44,783 nt of DNA from Lentisphaeria bacterium (GTDB taxonomy: Bacteria > Verrucomicrobiota > Lentisphaeria > Victivallales > UBA1829): positions 1 to 44,783 of the forward strand of contig JAFVSW010000141.1 of NCBI GenBank assembly GCA_017503545.1, in the 5' to 3' direction. How positions within the stretch are numbered: the stretch's first letter is position 1; every line of letters starts with the position of its first letter. The notes beneath the pieces are model-generated. The model saw only the letters and a list, made by a program, of their open reading frames with translations. It made no database searches and was not told the origin of the DNA. The position numbers and the translations under genes were made by a program. Of the stretch, positions 16,162-25,691 are shown one piece after another.

Positions 16162-17886
16162 TTACTGCTGATCCAGAGCATCGTTGAGACGGTCGGACAA
16201 TTCTTCCCATTCCGATTCCAAATCGTCGATCCGCAATTCCAACTGTTCCAGATCCTCATCTTCCGGAAGCGGAGCATCGGAACAGAATACTGCCAATGTT
16301 TCGCAGACATTCCGGTGGAACCGGGCAAGAGGACGTGCCAGATTTTTCGGCACTTCATTTTTGAATTTCTGTAAAAGTTGAATCGAAAGATCCACACGCT
16401 GTTCGCAAAGATCCAACAGACGGCGGCGATACGGTTCTTTATCCGCTTCAAACGTGGGATTGAAATATTCCTGTGTCACTTCCCAATCATCTTCCAGATA
16501 ATTCAGGAATGTTACTTCCTGCGCTTCGTCCGCAAAAGTGATTCCCAGCAGCGATTCAATGGAAGAATGGAAGTCCGCAAAGTTTTCCACCCCATTGGCA
16601 AGTGCATCCAGCAGGAATGAATGGACTTCCACCGGGTCCAGCGGCGCATTGCGTTCCGCCAGAATGGCATCCATGGATTCCAGAGTACCGGAGGAGGCGG
16701 AAAAATCTTCCGGGCGGATTTCCGGCAATTGATCCGCATCATCGCCACCGTCATGGTCATGATTCCGGCAATGACATTCATGATCCTCTCCGCAATGACA
16801 TTCATGATCGGCACCGTGATGATCGTGTCCGCAATGACATTCATGATCGGCACCGTGATCATGTCCGCAGGAACAATGATGTTCTGCTGCCGGTACATCA
16901 TCTGCATCCTCCTCATCCTCCTCATCATCCTGATATGTCTGCGGTTTTTCCGCCTGCTTCATGGTATCCATACCGGGATCGACAACAGAGTCGGCAGAAA
17001 CAAAAGTCCAGTCCGGACCTTCCTTGCGGATGGCGATCTCAAACATATTGTTGGAATATTCATCCAGAGAGAAATCAGGAGTATAGCGGAGATCTTCTTT
17101 CCGCAGATACGCTTTCAGATAGGCAAAAGCAAGCTGCAGAGGGAGTTCCACCGGGTCACGCTCATCGTCACAAACTTCAAGCAAAGCTGCTTCCAAACGC
17201 TGAAGGAATTCATCTTTTGCAGCTTTTTGCGGTGCATTTTCCGCTTTTTCGCAAGTCAAAGTAAAAATACCATCCTGCCAGCTTTCCACCGTGGCGACAA
17301 TACTGTCTCCATAATGGAAATCATGCTTTGCATAAAATTCCGTCATATCAAAGGCTGTGGTATCCAGTGTTTCCCGTTCGATATTGACCGATTCACGCAT
17401 TTTCCGGTAATTGGCATCAGATTCTGCACAAAGCGTATCCAGCATCCCCGCTCTGCCCAACAGGAAAAACGCAGATACCATTTCCGTAAACGGCAAAACA
17501 ATAGACGTTGCGGGACACTTGATTCCATCGTCAGAAGTCAGTTGGAATTCATCACAAAACTGTTCTTCGGAGGAAAACGGGGCGAAACGGGCACCGGGGA
17601 GCAGAATATTGCGCTTGATTTCTTCCCGTCCGGGGACAATACGGAATTGTGCCTTCCGGAAAAATACATCTCTGGGATAACACAAATCCTGCGTAAAAAA
17701 CAAACGCGGGTCATTGGCAAGAATCAATTCCGTTTCTTTCTGCACACGGAGCTTATCATCTCCTTCCGGGATCTTGAGTTTATCCGTGACAGCGTTCGTA
17801 AAACCTTTCAGCGGGAATGCTTCATAAAGAAAAGCGGGTAAAAGTTCAAGAACCGTATCTTCAATACGGGAAACAGGAATTGCCAT
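16162..17886 (-). CDS. Unknown acidic protein with a His/Cys-rich metal-binding repeat tract
   Basis: This 574-aa protein is of no family I recognise. The start at 17886 (MAIPVSRIED) is chosen because AAAGGAG lies 9 bases upstream; an ATG 21 bases earlier lacks this. The first 300 residues look globular, with LANDPRLFFTQDLCYPRD and GIKCPATSIVLPF. A very acidic stretch (DDEEDEEDADD, about 320-330) then leads into a tract at about 335-385 made of repeated ADHECHCGHDHH-like units with many His and Cys, clearly suited to binding zinc, nickel or copper. The C-terminal 190 residues are helical and acidic. It is the last gene of the nusA-infB-rbfA-nrnA-truB run, 33 bases after truB, so a role linked to translation or metal storage for it is possible but unproven. 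Confidence 0.85.
   Translation of the reverse strand: MAIPVSRIEDTVLELLPAFLYEAFPLKGFTNAVTDKLKIPEGDDKLRVQKETELILANDPRLFFTQDLCYPRDVFFRKAQFRIVPGREEIKRNILLPGARFAPFSSEEQFCDEFQLTSDDGIKCPATSIVLPFTEMVSAFFLLGRAGMLDTLCAESDANYRKMRESVNIERETLDTTAFDMTEFYAKHDFHYGDSIVATVESWQDGIFTLTCEKAENAPQKAAKDEFLQRLEAALLEVCDDERDPVELPLQLAFAYLKAYLRKEDLRYTPDFSLDEYSNNMFEIAIRKEGPDWTFVSADSVVDPGMDTMKQAEKPQTYQDDEEDEEDADDVPAAEHHCSCGHDHGADHECHCGHDHHGADHECHCGEDHECHCRNHDHDGGDDADQLPEIRPEDFSASSGTLESMDAILAERNAPLDPVEVHSFLLDALANGVENFADFHSSIESLLGITFADEAQEVTFLNYLEDDWEVTQEYFNPTFEADKEPYRRRLLDLCEQRVDLSIQLLQKFKNEVPKNLARPLARFHRNVCETLAVFCSDAPLPEDEDLEQLELRIDDLESEWEELSDRLNDALDQQ
16766..16866. repeat. Short tandem repeats encoding the His/Cys tract
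   Basis: Three consecutive units beginning CCGCAATGACATTCATGATC (first unit CCGGCAATG...) occur at about 16766, 16790 and 16829, with lengths of 24-39 bases that stay in frame. They encode the ECHCGHDH-type units on the minus strand. Such in-frame repeats can gain or lose copies by slippage. Confidence 0.75.
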
Positions 17887-17919
17887 ACAATAAAACTCCT
17901 TTGTCAATTACATTACAGT

Positions 17920-18681
17920 TCAGAAACTGTTGAAACGCTGCATATGAGACAGACGGTTGAACAGAAAATCATCCAGTTTTGTACTCAGATCTTCCTGTGT
18001 CCAAGTCTTGATATCTTCCATGGAATGTGCATCAACCAGAGAGAAATCGCCGGAATGGATCCGGTTCAAACGGTAAAGAACCGCGCCGCACCCCAACTTT
18101 TTCCCCACATCGGAACAAAGTGTACGGATATAAGTACCTTTGGAACATTTCACTTCAAAATCCGCATAAGGAAGACGGGCATTGGTGATCTTGGCATGAT
18201 GGATCGTAATCTCTTTCGCTTCCCGTTCCACTTCGATTCCCTGGCGGGCAAGTTTATACAACCGTTCCCCGTCTTTTTTCACAGCGGAAACCATGGGCGG
18301 GGTCTGAAGAATGTCACCTTCAAAAGAACGGAATGCGTCGATCAACATTGCCTCATTGACGCCGGACCAATCAGCAGTACGCACAACTTCCCCGTCCATG
18401 TCCTGGGAATCCGTTTCCGTCCCCAGCAGAATCGTACCGGTATAGGTTTTATCTTCGCCGGAAAATTTCTGGCTGAGTTTGGTGAATTTACCGAAAACAA
18501 CAACCAGCAAACCGGTTGCCGCCGGGTCAAGCGTACCGCAATGGCCGACTTTCACCGCATTGAATCTGGCACGCATAAAAGATACCACATCATGACTGGT
18601 CCAGCCAGCCGGTTTATCTACAAGAAGTACCCCGTTTTTCTGGAACGGAGGAAGACGGTGTCTGTCAGGGTTGTGTCTCAT
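17920..18681 (-). CDS. truB: tRNA pseudouridine(55) synthase TruB
   Basis: This 253-aa protein makes pseudouridine 55 in the T-loop of tRNAs. Visible motifs are GVLLVDKPAGWTSHDVV (about 17-33), the catalytic HCGTLDPAATGLL (Asp at about 51), KTYTGTILLGTETDSQD, GDILQTPPMVSAVKKDGERLY and FEVKCSKGTYIRTL. It is somewhat short and has little beyond the catalytic domain; the PUA-type tail seen in E. coli TruB is reduced or missing. Its start overlaps the end of the upstream nrnA-like gene by 17 bases, so the two are coupled. The place after rbfA and the DHH gene is the common bacterial order. Confidence 0.95.
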   Translation of the reverse strand: MRHNPDRHRLPPFQKNGVLLVDKPAGWTSHDVVSFMRARFNAVKVGHCGTLDPAATGLLVVVFGKFTKLSQKFSGEDKTYTGTILLGTETDSQDMDGEVVRTADWSGVNEAMLIDAFRSFEGDILQTPPMVSAVKKDGERLYKLARQGIEVEREAKEITIHHAKITNARLPYADFEVKCSKGTYIRTLCSDVGKKLGCGAVLYRLNRIHSGDFSLVDAHSMEDIKTWTQEDLSTKLDDFLFNRLSHMQRFNSF

Positions 18682-19681
18682 TTTTCATTTCCTGTTCAAC
18701 ATGTTTCAGGAGGATGTTTTCCGCATCCTCCAGGGATTTTGCATAAATCGTACCCCCTGCTGCCATTTCATGACCGCCGCCATTCAGACGCCGTGCCACT
18801 TTCCCCACGGAAATACGGGGATCTTTGGAGCGGAGAGAAATTTTGAATATTCCGGGAGATTTTGTGCATTTCAGCAATGCGGCAACCGTTACGCCATCAA
18901 TGCTGCGGAGATTTTCAATCAGCTGTTCCGTGTTCCGGATATCAATGGAATACTTTGCCAGCAATTCCCCGGTAATCGTAAACCAGGCAAATTTACCTTC
19001 CAATGCCGTCCGTAAGCCGCTGCGGAACAATTCCGCTTCAAATAACGCCATCGGGAACGGTTTGGAAAGATAAGCACGGTCAATGATACGGCTATGATCC
19101 GCTTTCAATTCCAATAAATCCGCCGCGATCCGCAAACAACGGGGCATCGTATTGGAAAAACGGAAACAACCGCTGTCCGTTACGATCCCGAGCAGCAAAT
19201 ACGTGGCTGCCTGCGTTGTGATTTGCCAATCGGCATACCGGGCAAAACAGTAAACCACTTCACACGCCGAACATGCTTCCGGGTCAACATAACTCCAAGT
19301 GCCGAAATGTTCGTTGTCCGGATGATGATCCAGTGTTACTACCGGAATCGTGATCTCTGCAAAGGAAGCAGGGCCGATCCCGATCCGTTTCACCGTGGAG
19401 GCATCCACATTAAAAATCAAACTGTACCGTTCATTCACTTCGGCAGCAGTTGTAAACTCCGCATTTTCTCCGGAGAGAAATGTGCTGTAACAATCCGGTA
19501 CGGGATCCTGTAAATGCCAGGCGGCGGCATATCCGTTGGAACGGAGCAATTCCACCACGGCAGAAAACGACCCGACAGCATCACCATCGGGGCGTTCATG
19601 GGTAACAACAAGGATCTCTTTTCCGGACTCCCGGACCTGATTCAAGGTCTGGAGAATTGCAGAAAAATCATTGGTTTTCAT
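18665..19681 (-). CDS. nrnA: DHH/DHHA1 phosphoesterase, NrnA-like (nanoRNase / pAp phosphatase)
   Basis: This 338-aa protein has the DHH catalytic motifs in order: VVTHERPDGDAVGS (about 25), FNVDAST (about 91), LDHHPDN (about 117) and GIVTDSGCFRFSNT (about 165). The C-terminal DHHA1 domain carries GGGHEMAAGG. NrnA enzymes degrade 2-5-nt RNAs and dephosphorylate pAp in the cytoplasm with Mn2+. The second motif reads DAS where DTS is usual. The gene overlaps rbfA upstream by 14 bases and truB downstream by 17, so it is tightly embedded in the translation operon, as in Bacillota and other phyla. Confidence 0.92.
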   Translation of the reverse strand: MKTNDFSAILQTLNQVRESGKEILVVTHERPDGDAVGSFSAVVELLRSNGYAAAWHLQDPVPDCYSTFLSGENAEFTTAAEVNERYSLIFNVDASTVKRIGIGPASFAEITIPVVTLDHHPDNEHFGTWSYVDPEACSACEVVYCFARYADWQITTQAATYLLLGIVTDSGCFRFSNTMPRCLRIAADLLELKADHSRIIDRAYLSKPFPMALFEAELFRSGLRTALEGKFAWFTITGELLAKYSIDIRNTEQLIENLRSIDGVTVAALLKCTKSPGIFKISLRSKDPRISVGKVARRLNGGGHEMAAGGTIYAKSLEDAENILLKHVEQEMKNETQP

Positions 19682-20057
19682 TCGATTCCTGTTCTTCCAA
19701 TTTCCGGATCAATGCCAATACACGGTCGCCTTCCGCAATATTATGATCCGGACGGAAGTGGAGGACCGGGGTATATTTCAGCACGATTACGCGGGAAACA
19801 TCATCCTGGATTTCCGCCTTGCGGCGTTCCAATGTACGGACGATTTCCGGCGACAAATCTGCGCCGAGACAACTGATATACACTTCGGCTGTTTTCAGAC
19901 CGGGGGAACATTCCACTTTCGTTACAGAAAGAATGGTCCCTTTTTCGTTCAAACCGTGAAGTTCGATCCAGGACGCAATTTCCCGTTTCAAAAGTTCGTT
20001 CACCCGCATAATGCGGTCCGTACAGCCTTTTTCCGACTGTCTGGGATTTTTACGCAT
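19668..20057 (-). CDS. rbfA: Ribosome-binding factor A
   Basis: This 129-aa protein has the KH-like RbfA fold signature: RIMRVNELLKREIASWI at about 18-34, SVTKVECSPGLKTAEVYIS at about 44-62 and a C-terminal LKYTPVLHFRPDHNIAEGDRV. It assists maturation of the 30S subunit and cold adaptation. It lies 16 bases downstream of infB and overlaps nrnA, the standard cluster position. Length is as expected. Confidence 0.95.
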   Translation of the reverse strand: MRKNPRQSEKGCTDRIMRVNELLKREIASWIELHGLNEKGTILSVTKVECSPGLKTAEVYISCLGADLSPEIVRTLERRKAEIQDDVSRVIVLKYTPVLHFRPDHNIAEGDRVLALIRKLEEQESNENQ

Positions 20058-20073
20058 AAGAAACGATCCTTTC

Positions 20074-22251
20074 TCAGCTCAATGTGGCTTTCTTCAATTC
20101 AATTTCGTAAAGCTGAATCACGTCACCTTCGGTAAAGTCCATAAAGTTATCCAGCTTGATACCACATTCCAAACCGGCATGGACTTCTTTCACGTCATCC
20201 TGGAACCGGCGCAAGGATTTCACTTCACCATTGAAGATCAATTCCTTATCACGGTAAACACGGGCTTTTGCTCCAACTTTGGCAGAACCTTTTTCCACCA
20301 GACATCCACAGATTTTCGGACCTTTGGAAAGCTGGAAGATCTTCAGAATACGAACCGTACCCAAATCTTTTTCACGTTTTTCCGGAGCAAGACGACCTGT
20401 CAGCGCGTCTTCAATATCTTCCAGAAGTTCGTAAATAATAGAGTACAGGCGGATTTCCACCTTTTCTTTCTTTGCAAGATCATTCACACCCGGATTGACA
20501 CGAACGTGGAACCCGACAACGATGGCTCCCGCAGAAGCCGCAAGCAAAACGTCGTTTTCAGAAATCGCACCGACTCCGGCATGAAGCACATCCACACTGA
20601 TCTTTTCAGACGGCAGTTTTTTCAACGATTCCACAATCGCATCGGCAGAACCGCGCACGTCCGCTTTTACCACAACTTTCAAATTGTTCCGTTCGCCGGT
20701 ATCCATCTGGGAGAACAAATCTTCCAGAGATGTTCCGGGAAGACGGCTTGCCAACGCTTCTTCACGATTTTCAACAGAACGCTGCGCTGCCAATTCTTTC
20801 GCCTCGGAAAGAGATTCACAGGTGGCAAGTTTTGTCCCCGCTTCCGGTACGCCGGAAAGACCAACCACTTTCACCGGAGTGGCAGGTCCTGCCTGCGGAA
20901 TCCGTTTGCCGCGGAAATCAATCAAAGAACGGACTTTACCAAAATATTCACCGCAAATCACCGCATCACCGACACGGAGCGTACCGTTACGGACAACAAC
21001 GCTGACTGTGGGACCAAGCCCCTGTTCCAGTTCCGATTCCAAAACAAATGCCAGTGCCGGACGTTTCGGGTTGGCTTTCAATTCCAACATTTCAGCTTCC
21101 AGCAGAATACGTTCCAACAAATCATCAATACCGTCACCGGTACGGGCGGAAACACGGATCGCTGCCGTTTCACCACCCCAGTCTTCACTCATCAAACCAT
21201 TCTGCTGCATGTGAAGAAGAACTTTATCCGGATTGGCTCCCGGCAAGTCCATTTTATTGATCGCAACAATAATCGGCACTCCGGCGGCTTTCGCATGGTT
21301 CATCGCTTCGATGGTCTGCGGCATAAAACCGTCATCCGCTGCAACGACCAGGACGACAATATCCGTCACATTCGCCCCGCGGGCGCGCATCTGTGTGAAT
21401 GCTTCGTGTCCGGGCGTATCAACAAAAGTAATGGTCTTTCCGTCAATATTCACAACGGAAGCACCGATATGCTGGGTAATACCGCCCGCTTCACCGGCTG
21501 CCACTTTGGTCTTGCGGATCGTATCCTGCAAAGAGGTTTTCCCGTGGTCAACGTGTCCCATGAATGTAACAATGGGAGGACGCATCTTCAAATCGGCAGG
21601 ATTATCTTCATACACTTTATCTTCCGGAGCGACTTCGGTTTCCTCATCTTCTTTTGCTTCTGCACCGCCGCGTTTATCAATAACCAGAATAACACCGGAC
21701 TGTTCCGCCACTTTGATCGCAATTTCATTGTCAACCGTCTGGTTGATACTGGCAAGAACATTCATCATCATAAGAGATGTGATCACTTCATTGGGCTTTT
21801 TGCCGATCGCTTCGGCAAGATTTTTCACCACAACCGGACCTTTTATATGCACTTCGCGAATCTCATCGGTATCGACAGAAACGGGAGCAGCCGTTTCTTT
21901 GGCAAAGGAATTTTTACCTTTTCCTTTGTTGCGTTCACGGAATTTTTCATTATCCTCATCATGCTTTTTATTTTTTGCATTGCCGGATGATGATTTGATC
22001 TTTTCTTTCCGTCCGAAACTGTCATCGTCATCATATTCATCTGCAACAGATGCAACCGTTTCTTTCGGTTTGACCTTGCCGGTCAATTCATCAAAATAAG
22101 CAGTGATCAGTTCCAAATCCTCGGCGGGGATGTTACTGGTTGCAGTGCGGATCGCTGTGAATCCCTGATCTGCAAGTTCTTTCAACACTTCTTTGGACGT
22201 CATACCGTACAAATCGGCGAACGCCTTTACTTTCATACTTTTCTTTTCCAT
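20074..22251 (-). CDS. infB: Translation initiation factor IF-2
   Basis: This 725-aa protein brings fMet-tRNA to the 30S subunit. The N-terminus starts with an IF2_N-like domain ([20 protein letters not shown]), then a charged, low-complexity linker (about 75-125) and a second IF2_N-like domain with [18 protein letters not shown]. The G domain follows from about 228, with [17 protein letters not shown] and NKMDLPGAN, then domains II, III and IV ending in the conserved [10 protein letters not shown]. The linker is short compared with enteric IF-2. It is the second gene of the cluster, 60 bases after nusA. Confidence 0.97.
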   Translation of the reverse strand: MEKKSMKVKAFADLYGMTSKEVLKELADQGFTAIRTATSNIPAEDLELITAYFDELTGKVKPKETVASVADEYDDDDSFGRKEKIKSSSGNAKNKKHDEDNEKFRERNKGKGKNSFAKETAAPVSVDTDEIREVHIKGPVVVKNLAEAIGKKPNEVITSLMMMNVLASINQTVDNEIAIKVAEQSGVILVIDKRGGAEAKEDEETEVAPEDKVYEDNPADLKMRPPIVTFMGHVDHGKTSLQDTIRKTKVAAGEAGGITQHIGASVVNIDGKTITFVDTPGHEAFTQMRARGANVTDIVVLVVAADDGFMPQTIEAMNHAKAAGVPIIVAINKMDLPGANPDKVLLHMQQNGLMSEDWGGETAAIRVSARTGDGIDDLLERILLEAEMLELKANPKRPALAFVLESELEQGLGPTVSVVVRNGTLRVGDAVICGEYFGKVRSLIDFRGKRIPQAGPATPVKVVGLSGVPEAGTKLATCESLSEAKELAAQRSVENREEALASRLPGTSLEDLFSQMDTGERNNLKVVVKADVRGSADAIVESLKKLPSEKISVDVLHAGVGAISENDVLLAASAGAIVVGFHVRVNPGVNDLAKKEKVEIRLYSIIYELLEDIEDALTGRLAPEKREKDLGTVRILKIFQLSKGPKICGCLVEKGSAKVGAKARVYRDKELIFNGEVKSLRRFQDDVKEVHAGLECGIKLDNFMDFTEGDVIQLYEIELKKATLS

Positions 22252-22311
22252 ATTCTCTACATACCTCCGGGAATTTCAAATCTTCTTTTCCGCTTAACCG
22301 ATGTATCAGGA

Positions 22312-23547
22312 TCAGCTCAACGCCTGTTCAATGGCATTTACCGTCGCTTCATCAAGACCTTCAATTTTCGCAAGGTCTTCAACGGAGACTTCTTTCAAAC
22401 CGTCAAGAGAAAGATAACCATTGTTCACCAGGATTTCCGCCTGTTCCGCAGAGACCGCAAGACTGGATGCAAGTTCTTCCACAGCCTGCTGTTTCTGTTC
22501 TTCAAAATCAGGTTCTTCTTCCGGCGCATCGATCACAATGTTGATCGTCCACTGCAAAAGTTTCTGTGCAAGACGGACGTTCTGCGCTTTTCTGCCGTAT
22601 GCCAGACGGTAATTTTCTTCGTTCACATATACCGTGTACTGTTTGCGGATACGGTCTTCTTCCACACTCAGAATCTTCGCCGGCTGCATCGCATTCGCCA
22701 GGTAAACCTGCGGGTCATCATCATAACGGATAATATCCACACGTTCATTGCCAAGTTCATTGGTGATGTTACGGACACGCAAACCGCGTACACCAACACA
22801 TGCACTTACCGCATCCACACGGGAATCCGTGCTGCGGACTGCAATCTTGGTACGGACACCGGCTTCGCGGGCAATACCTTTGATTTCAACAATACCATCA
22901 TGGATTTCCGCAACTTCACGTTCAAACAGTTTACGGATGAAATTCTGAGAAGTACGGGAAAGAATCAATGGCGGACCGGATGTTTCGGTATCAACTTTGA
23001 CCAGCAATGCACTGATACGGTCACCCACATGATAACTTTCTCCGGCTACACGGTCTTTTGCACCGATCACACCTTCGGCTTTCTGACAATCCACAATCAC
23101 ATTACCGGCATCAACACGGCGGACTGTACCGCTGATCAATTCACCGATCTGTTCACGGAATTCTTCACCGACCAATTCTTTTTCCGCTTTCCGCAACTGT
23201 GCGCGGATCGCCTGCCCGGCATTCTGTGCAGCAATACGGCCGAAATCACTGGGAGTTACTTCCCATTCCACAATACTGCCGATTTCGGCTGTGGGAATAC
23301 GGGTTCTTGCTTCTGCCAGACTGATCTGATCGTTATTTTTTACAACATCCACCACACAAAGTTTTGCCCATGCCTTGATCGCGCCCGTCTTACGGTCGAT
23401 CCGGATCGACAAATCACTTGCAGGGTGAATGACTGCTTTCTTTGCCGCGCCCATCAACGCATTTTCCACTGCCTGGATCAATTGTTCCTTGCTGATCCCG
23501 CGTTCCTGTTCAATGTTTTCCAATATTGCAATCAATCCACTGCTCAT
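22312..23547 (-). CDS. nusA: Transcription termination/antitermination factor NusA
   Basis: This 411-aa protein contains the N-terminal RNA-polymerase-binding domain (to about 125), an S1 domain (GELISGTVRRVDAGNVIVDCQ, about 135), two KH domains (VRTKIAVRSTDSRVDAVSACVGVRGLRV, about 235; then the segment with VYVNEENYRLAYGRKAQNVRLA), and a C-terminal helix-hairpin-helix tail (LAKIEGLDEATVNAIEQAL). The start at 23547 (MSSGLIAIL) has GTGAG upstream and matches the usual NusA start. A longer in-frame version beginning at 23715 would add 56 residues without homology. It is the first gene of the cluster; rimP, which precedes nusA in most bacteria, is not present here. Confidence 0.95.
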   Translation of the reverse strand: MSSGLIAILENIEQERGISKEQLIQAVENALMGAAKKAVIHPASDLSIRIDRKTGAIKAWAKLCVVDVVKNNDQISLAEARTRIPTAEIGSIVEWEVTPSDFGRIAAQNAGQAIRAQLRKAEKELVGEEFREQIGELISGTVRRVDAGNVIVDCQKAEGVIGAKDRVAGESYHVGDRISALLVKVDTETSGPPLILSRTSQNFIRKLFEREVAEIHDGIVEIKGIAREAGVRTKIAVRSTDSRVDAVSACVGVRGLRVRNITNELGNERVDIIRYDDDPQVYLANAMQPAKILSVEEDRIRKQYTVYVNEENYRLAYGRKAQNVRLAQKLLQWTINIVIDAPEEEPDFEEQKQQAVEELASSLAVSAEQAEILVNNGYLSLDGLKEVSVEDLAKIEGLDEATVNAIEQALS

Positions 23548-23702
23548 ATTCTCACCATTCTCCGTCGTTATCCGGAATATTTCTTCTGCTCCGGAATACT
23601 GCTGCTCCATAGAAAAAAACGCTGCAAATCGACAAAAAACAAGACGAGACCGCCGGGGCAGCCCGCCTTCCTGATGCCGAAATACAGTGTTACCGACACC
23701 AT

Positions 23703-23730
23703 AACATACAACCATTCATGGATTTTTCAA
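23703..23730 (-). promoter_or_regulatory. Probable nusA operon promoter
   Basis: On the minus strand TTGAAA (23725-23730) and TATGTT (23703-23708) are 16 bases apart. Transcription from here leaves a leader of roughly 150 bases before nusA. No clear attenuator hairpin was made out in that leader. Confidence 0.5.
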
Positions 23731-23792
23731 CCTTATTCTATTATTTTTTTAAATATTTTTGCCCCTTATTCCTCATTTTTGCCCTTTTTTAC

Positions 23793-23821
23793 TTGACTTT
23801 TCTATTTTTTTGCAGTAGATT
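23793..23821 (+). promoter_or_regulatory. Promoter of the sigma factor gene
   Basis: TTGACT (23793-23798) and TAGATT (23816-23821) are 17 bases apart, in a very T-rich stretch (23740-23815). The gene starts at 23858. Confidence 0.65.
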
Positions 23822-23857
23822 ATTCAGGAATTTTAATCAGAACGGGGCTCAACTGCC

Positions 23858-25189
23858 ATGGATCAGGATAATTTTTACAATAAATCAAACGCGAATAATC
23901 ATTCGCTGAAATACAGCGATGATGCCAATTCTCTCGGCATTTATTACAAACAACTGGCCGACAGTAAACCTCTTTCCCCAGATGAAGAACTGGACCTCTG
24001 GAAAAAAATGGAAGACGCGTCCACTCAAGTCAGAAATATCCTGTACCGTTTCTCTTTCCTCATTCACGAACATATCCGGCTGTTCAAACATACCACCCCG
24101 GAAGAACTCGGTGAAGATTTCTGCATCCCAAGATCCGATACATTGCGCTATCCTATCAAAAAAATCACAAAATGGATCAGCGATCTGGAAAAACATGCAG
24201 AGCAGCTCCCGGATTTTCAAAAAAATCCGCCCACGGACGAACTTGAAAATTTCCGCAGAAAATCCGTCGGTCTCCTCTCGGAATACCCCGCCCGGATCAA
24301 CAAACTTTATGAATGGCAGAATGTCATAAATGTTTATCGCTCTCAATTCCTTTCCGCCGATTTCCCCGACGAAGAAAAGAAATTCCTCGAAGAAAAAATC
24401 ATGATGTCTGCCACGGATTTCCTCGAAGAAATGAACAAACTCGACAACATTTACAACGAACTGGATCGGATCCGGCAGCAGATCCTTACCGCCAACCTCA
24501 GACTCGTTGTCAGTATCGTTCAACATTTCAAACGGAATACACTCCAGACCGGTGACCTGATCCAGGAGGGTAATTTAGGTCTGATACGCGCACTCGAACG
24601 CTTCGATTACCGGCTCGGACACCGGTTCGCAACTTACGCAACATGGTGGATCAAACAGGCAGTATCACGCAATGTTGCCGCTCAAACAAGAATTATCCGT
24701 ATCCCCGCACACATGCTTTCCATTATCGCAAGAATCAACCGCGCAGAACGGACTTTTATTCAGGAAAACGGACAGGATCCAACCATCGATCAACTTGCCG
24801 CGATCCTGGAAATGCCAAGAGAAAGAATCAATTCCATCAAAAAAATGGCGGCTCAGGCGATCTCACTCCATGCGCCCGTCTCCGCCGATTCCAATGCGCC
24901 GGAACTGGAACAGCTGCTCGCCGATGATGATGACGAAAACCCCGTCCGTCAACTCGCCTTCAAATTATTAAAAAAACGTCTGAATGAAGCACTGGGACAT
25001 CTCACCGAACGGGAACAGCAGATCATTCGTCTCCGTTTCGGACTCTCCGGAAATAAAGCAATGACATTCGTCGAACTCAGCGAACTCTTCGGTTTGACAA
25101 AGGAACGGATCCGGCAATTGGAAATGCGTGCATTGCAAAAACTCCGGGAACCCGATATTTCAAATTCATTTGAAGATTATTTCCTCTGA
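23858..25189 (+). CDS. RNA polymerase sigma-70 family factor (RpoD/RpoS type)
   Basis: This 443-aa protein has all group 1/2 sigma regions: region 1.2 (SLGIYYKQLADSKPLSPDEELDLWKKME, about 25-52), a non-conserved segment of about 140 residues, region 2 (NLRLVVSIVQHF, GDLIQEGNLGLIRALERFDYRLGHRFATYATWWIKQAV, about 215-270), region 3 and region 4 (LTEREQQIIRLRFGL, then FVELSELFGLTKERIRQLEMRALQKLR). The LGHRFATYATWWIKQA core is that of sigma factors recognising TTGACA/TATAAT promoters, consistent with the promoters seen in this window. Region 1.1 is missing or much reduced, so it could be the housekeeping factor of this lineage or an RpoS-like second factor. It is divergent from nusA. Confidence 0.92.
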   Translation: MDQDNFYNKSNANNHSLKYSDDANSLGIYYKQLADSKPLSPDEELDLWKKMEDASTQVRNILYRFSFLIHEHIRLFKHTTPEELGEDFCIPRSDTLRYPIKKITKWISDLEKHAEQLPDFQKNPPTDELENFRRKSVGLLSEYPARINKLYEWQNVINVYRSQFLSADFPDEEKKFLEEKIMMSATDFLEEMNKLDNIYNELDRIRQQILTANLRLVVSIVQHFKRNTLQTGDLIQEGNLGLIRALERFDYRLGHRFATYATWWIKQAVSRNVAAQTRIIRIPAHMLSIIARINRAERTFIQENGQDPTIDQLAAILEMPRERINSIKKMAAQAISLHAPVSADSNAPELEQLLADDDDENPVRQLAFKLLKKRLNEALGHLTEREQQIIRLRFGLSGNKAMTFVELSELFGLTKERIRQLEMRALQKLREPDISNSFEDYFL

Positions 25190-25286
25190 AATCTTCCTCC
25201 ATCCACACCTGTAAAAAAATACTGCGGCAAAGATTTTTACATCATCACCGCAGCGGATCAAGGAGTCAAAATTTCAAAAAATCCAT

Positions 25287-25661
25287 TCAGGATACTTTGA
25301 TCCGGTGTACTTTGGCATGTTCCGATTTCGGAAGCGTCAATGTCAGAACTCCATCCTGTGTCACCGCAGTAATACCCTGCACATCAATGCAGTCTGACAA
25401 CTGAAATTCACGATGGAAGACGATGGGTACCCCGCCTTTCCGCAAACAGCTTTCCGCACGCATCTTCATCACACGGTCTTTTACTTCAATGGTAACATGA
25501 TCCTTGCACGCGCCCGGAATTTCAAACCAGACCGTAACAGCATCTTCTCCATCCAGAACATCCGCAATCGCCATCATTTCATGCATCTGCACTTTCGCAG
25601 TTTGAACCGCATTTTTTTCTTCATTTGCCATACAGCATTTTTTGTCATTTCCATCCATCAT
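25287..25661 (-). CDS. Hsp20/alpha-crystallin family small heat-shock protein
   Basis: This 124-aa protein has an alpha-crystallin domain over about 35-122, with VTVWFEIPGACKDHVTIEV, the FHREFQLSD strand and the closing DGVLTLTLPK. It is an ATP-independent holdase that binds unfolding proteins in the cytoplasm. The N-terminal arm contains a CC pair and is short. It lies 30 bases downstream of a second Hsp20 gene on the same strand, so the two are likely one heat-inducible unit. Confidence 0.9.
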   Translation of the reverse strand: MMDGNDKKCCMANEEKNAVQTAKVQMHEMMAIADVLDGEDAVTVWFEIPGACKDHVTIEVKDRVMKMRAESCLRKGGVPIVFHREFQLSDCIDVQGITAVTQDGVLTLTLPKSEHAKVHRIKVS

Positions 25662-25691
25662 TGTTTCTTTCCTTACTATGTTTGTTTTTTC

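Noticed and set aside
16621-17841. 406-codon plus-strand frame opposite the His/Cys-rich gene
   Set aside because: The minus-strand gene has a clear ribosome binding site, operon position and a metal-binding tract; the plus-strand translation looks hydrophobic and random.
20011-21990. Long open frame (659 codons) opposite infB
   Set aside because: It lies antisense to a full, well-conserved IF-2 gene; the translation is rich in Phe, Arg, His and Ile with no domain, as expected from the codon bias of the real gene.
25222-25253. Hairpin CTGCGG/CCGCAG between the sigma factor and Hsp20 genes
   Set aside because: The stem is only 6 bases with a 20-base loop and no following T run, so it is not called as a terminator.
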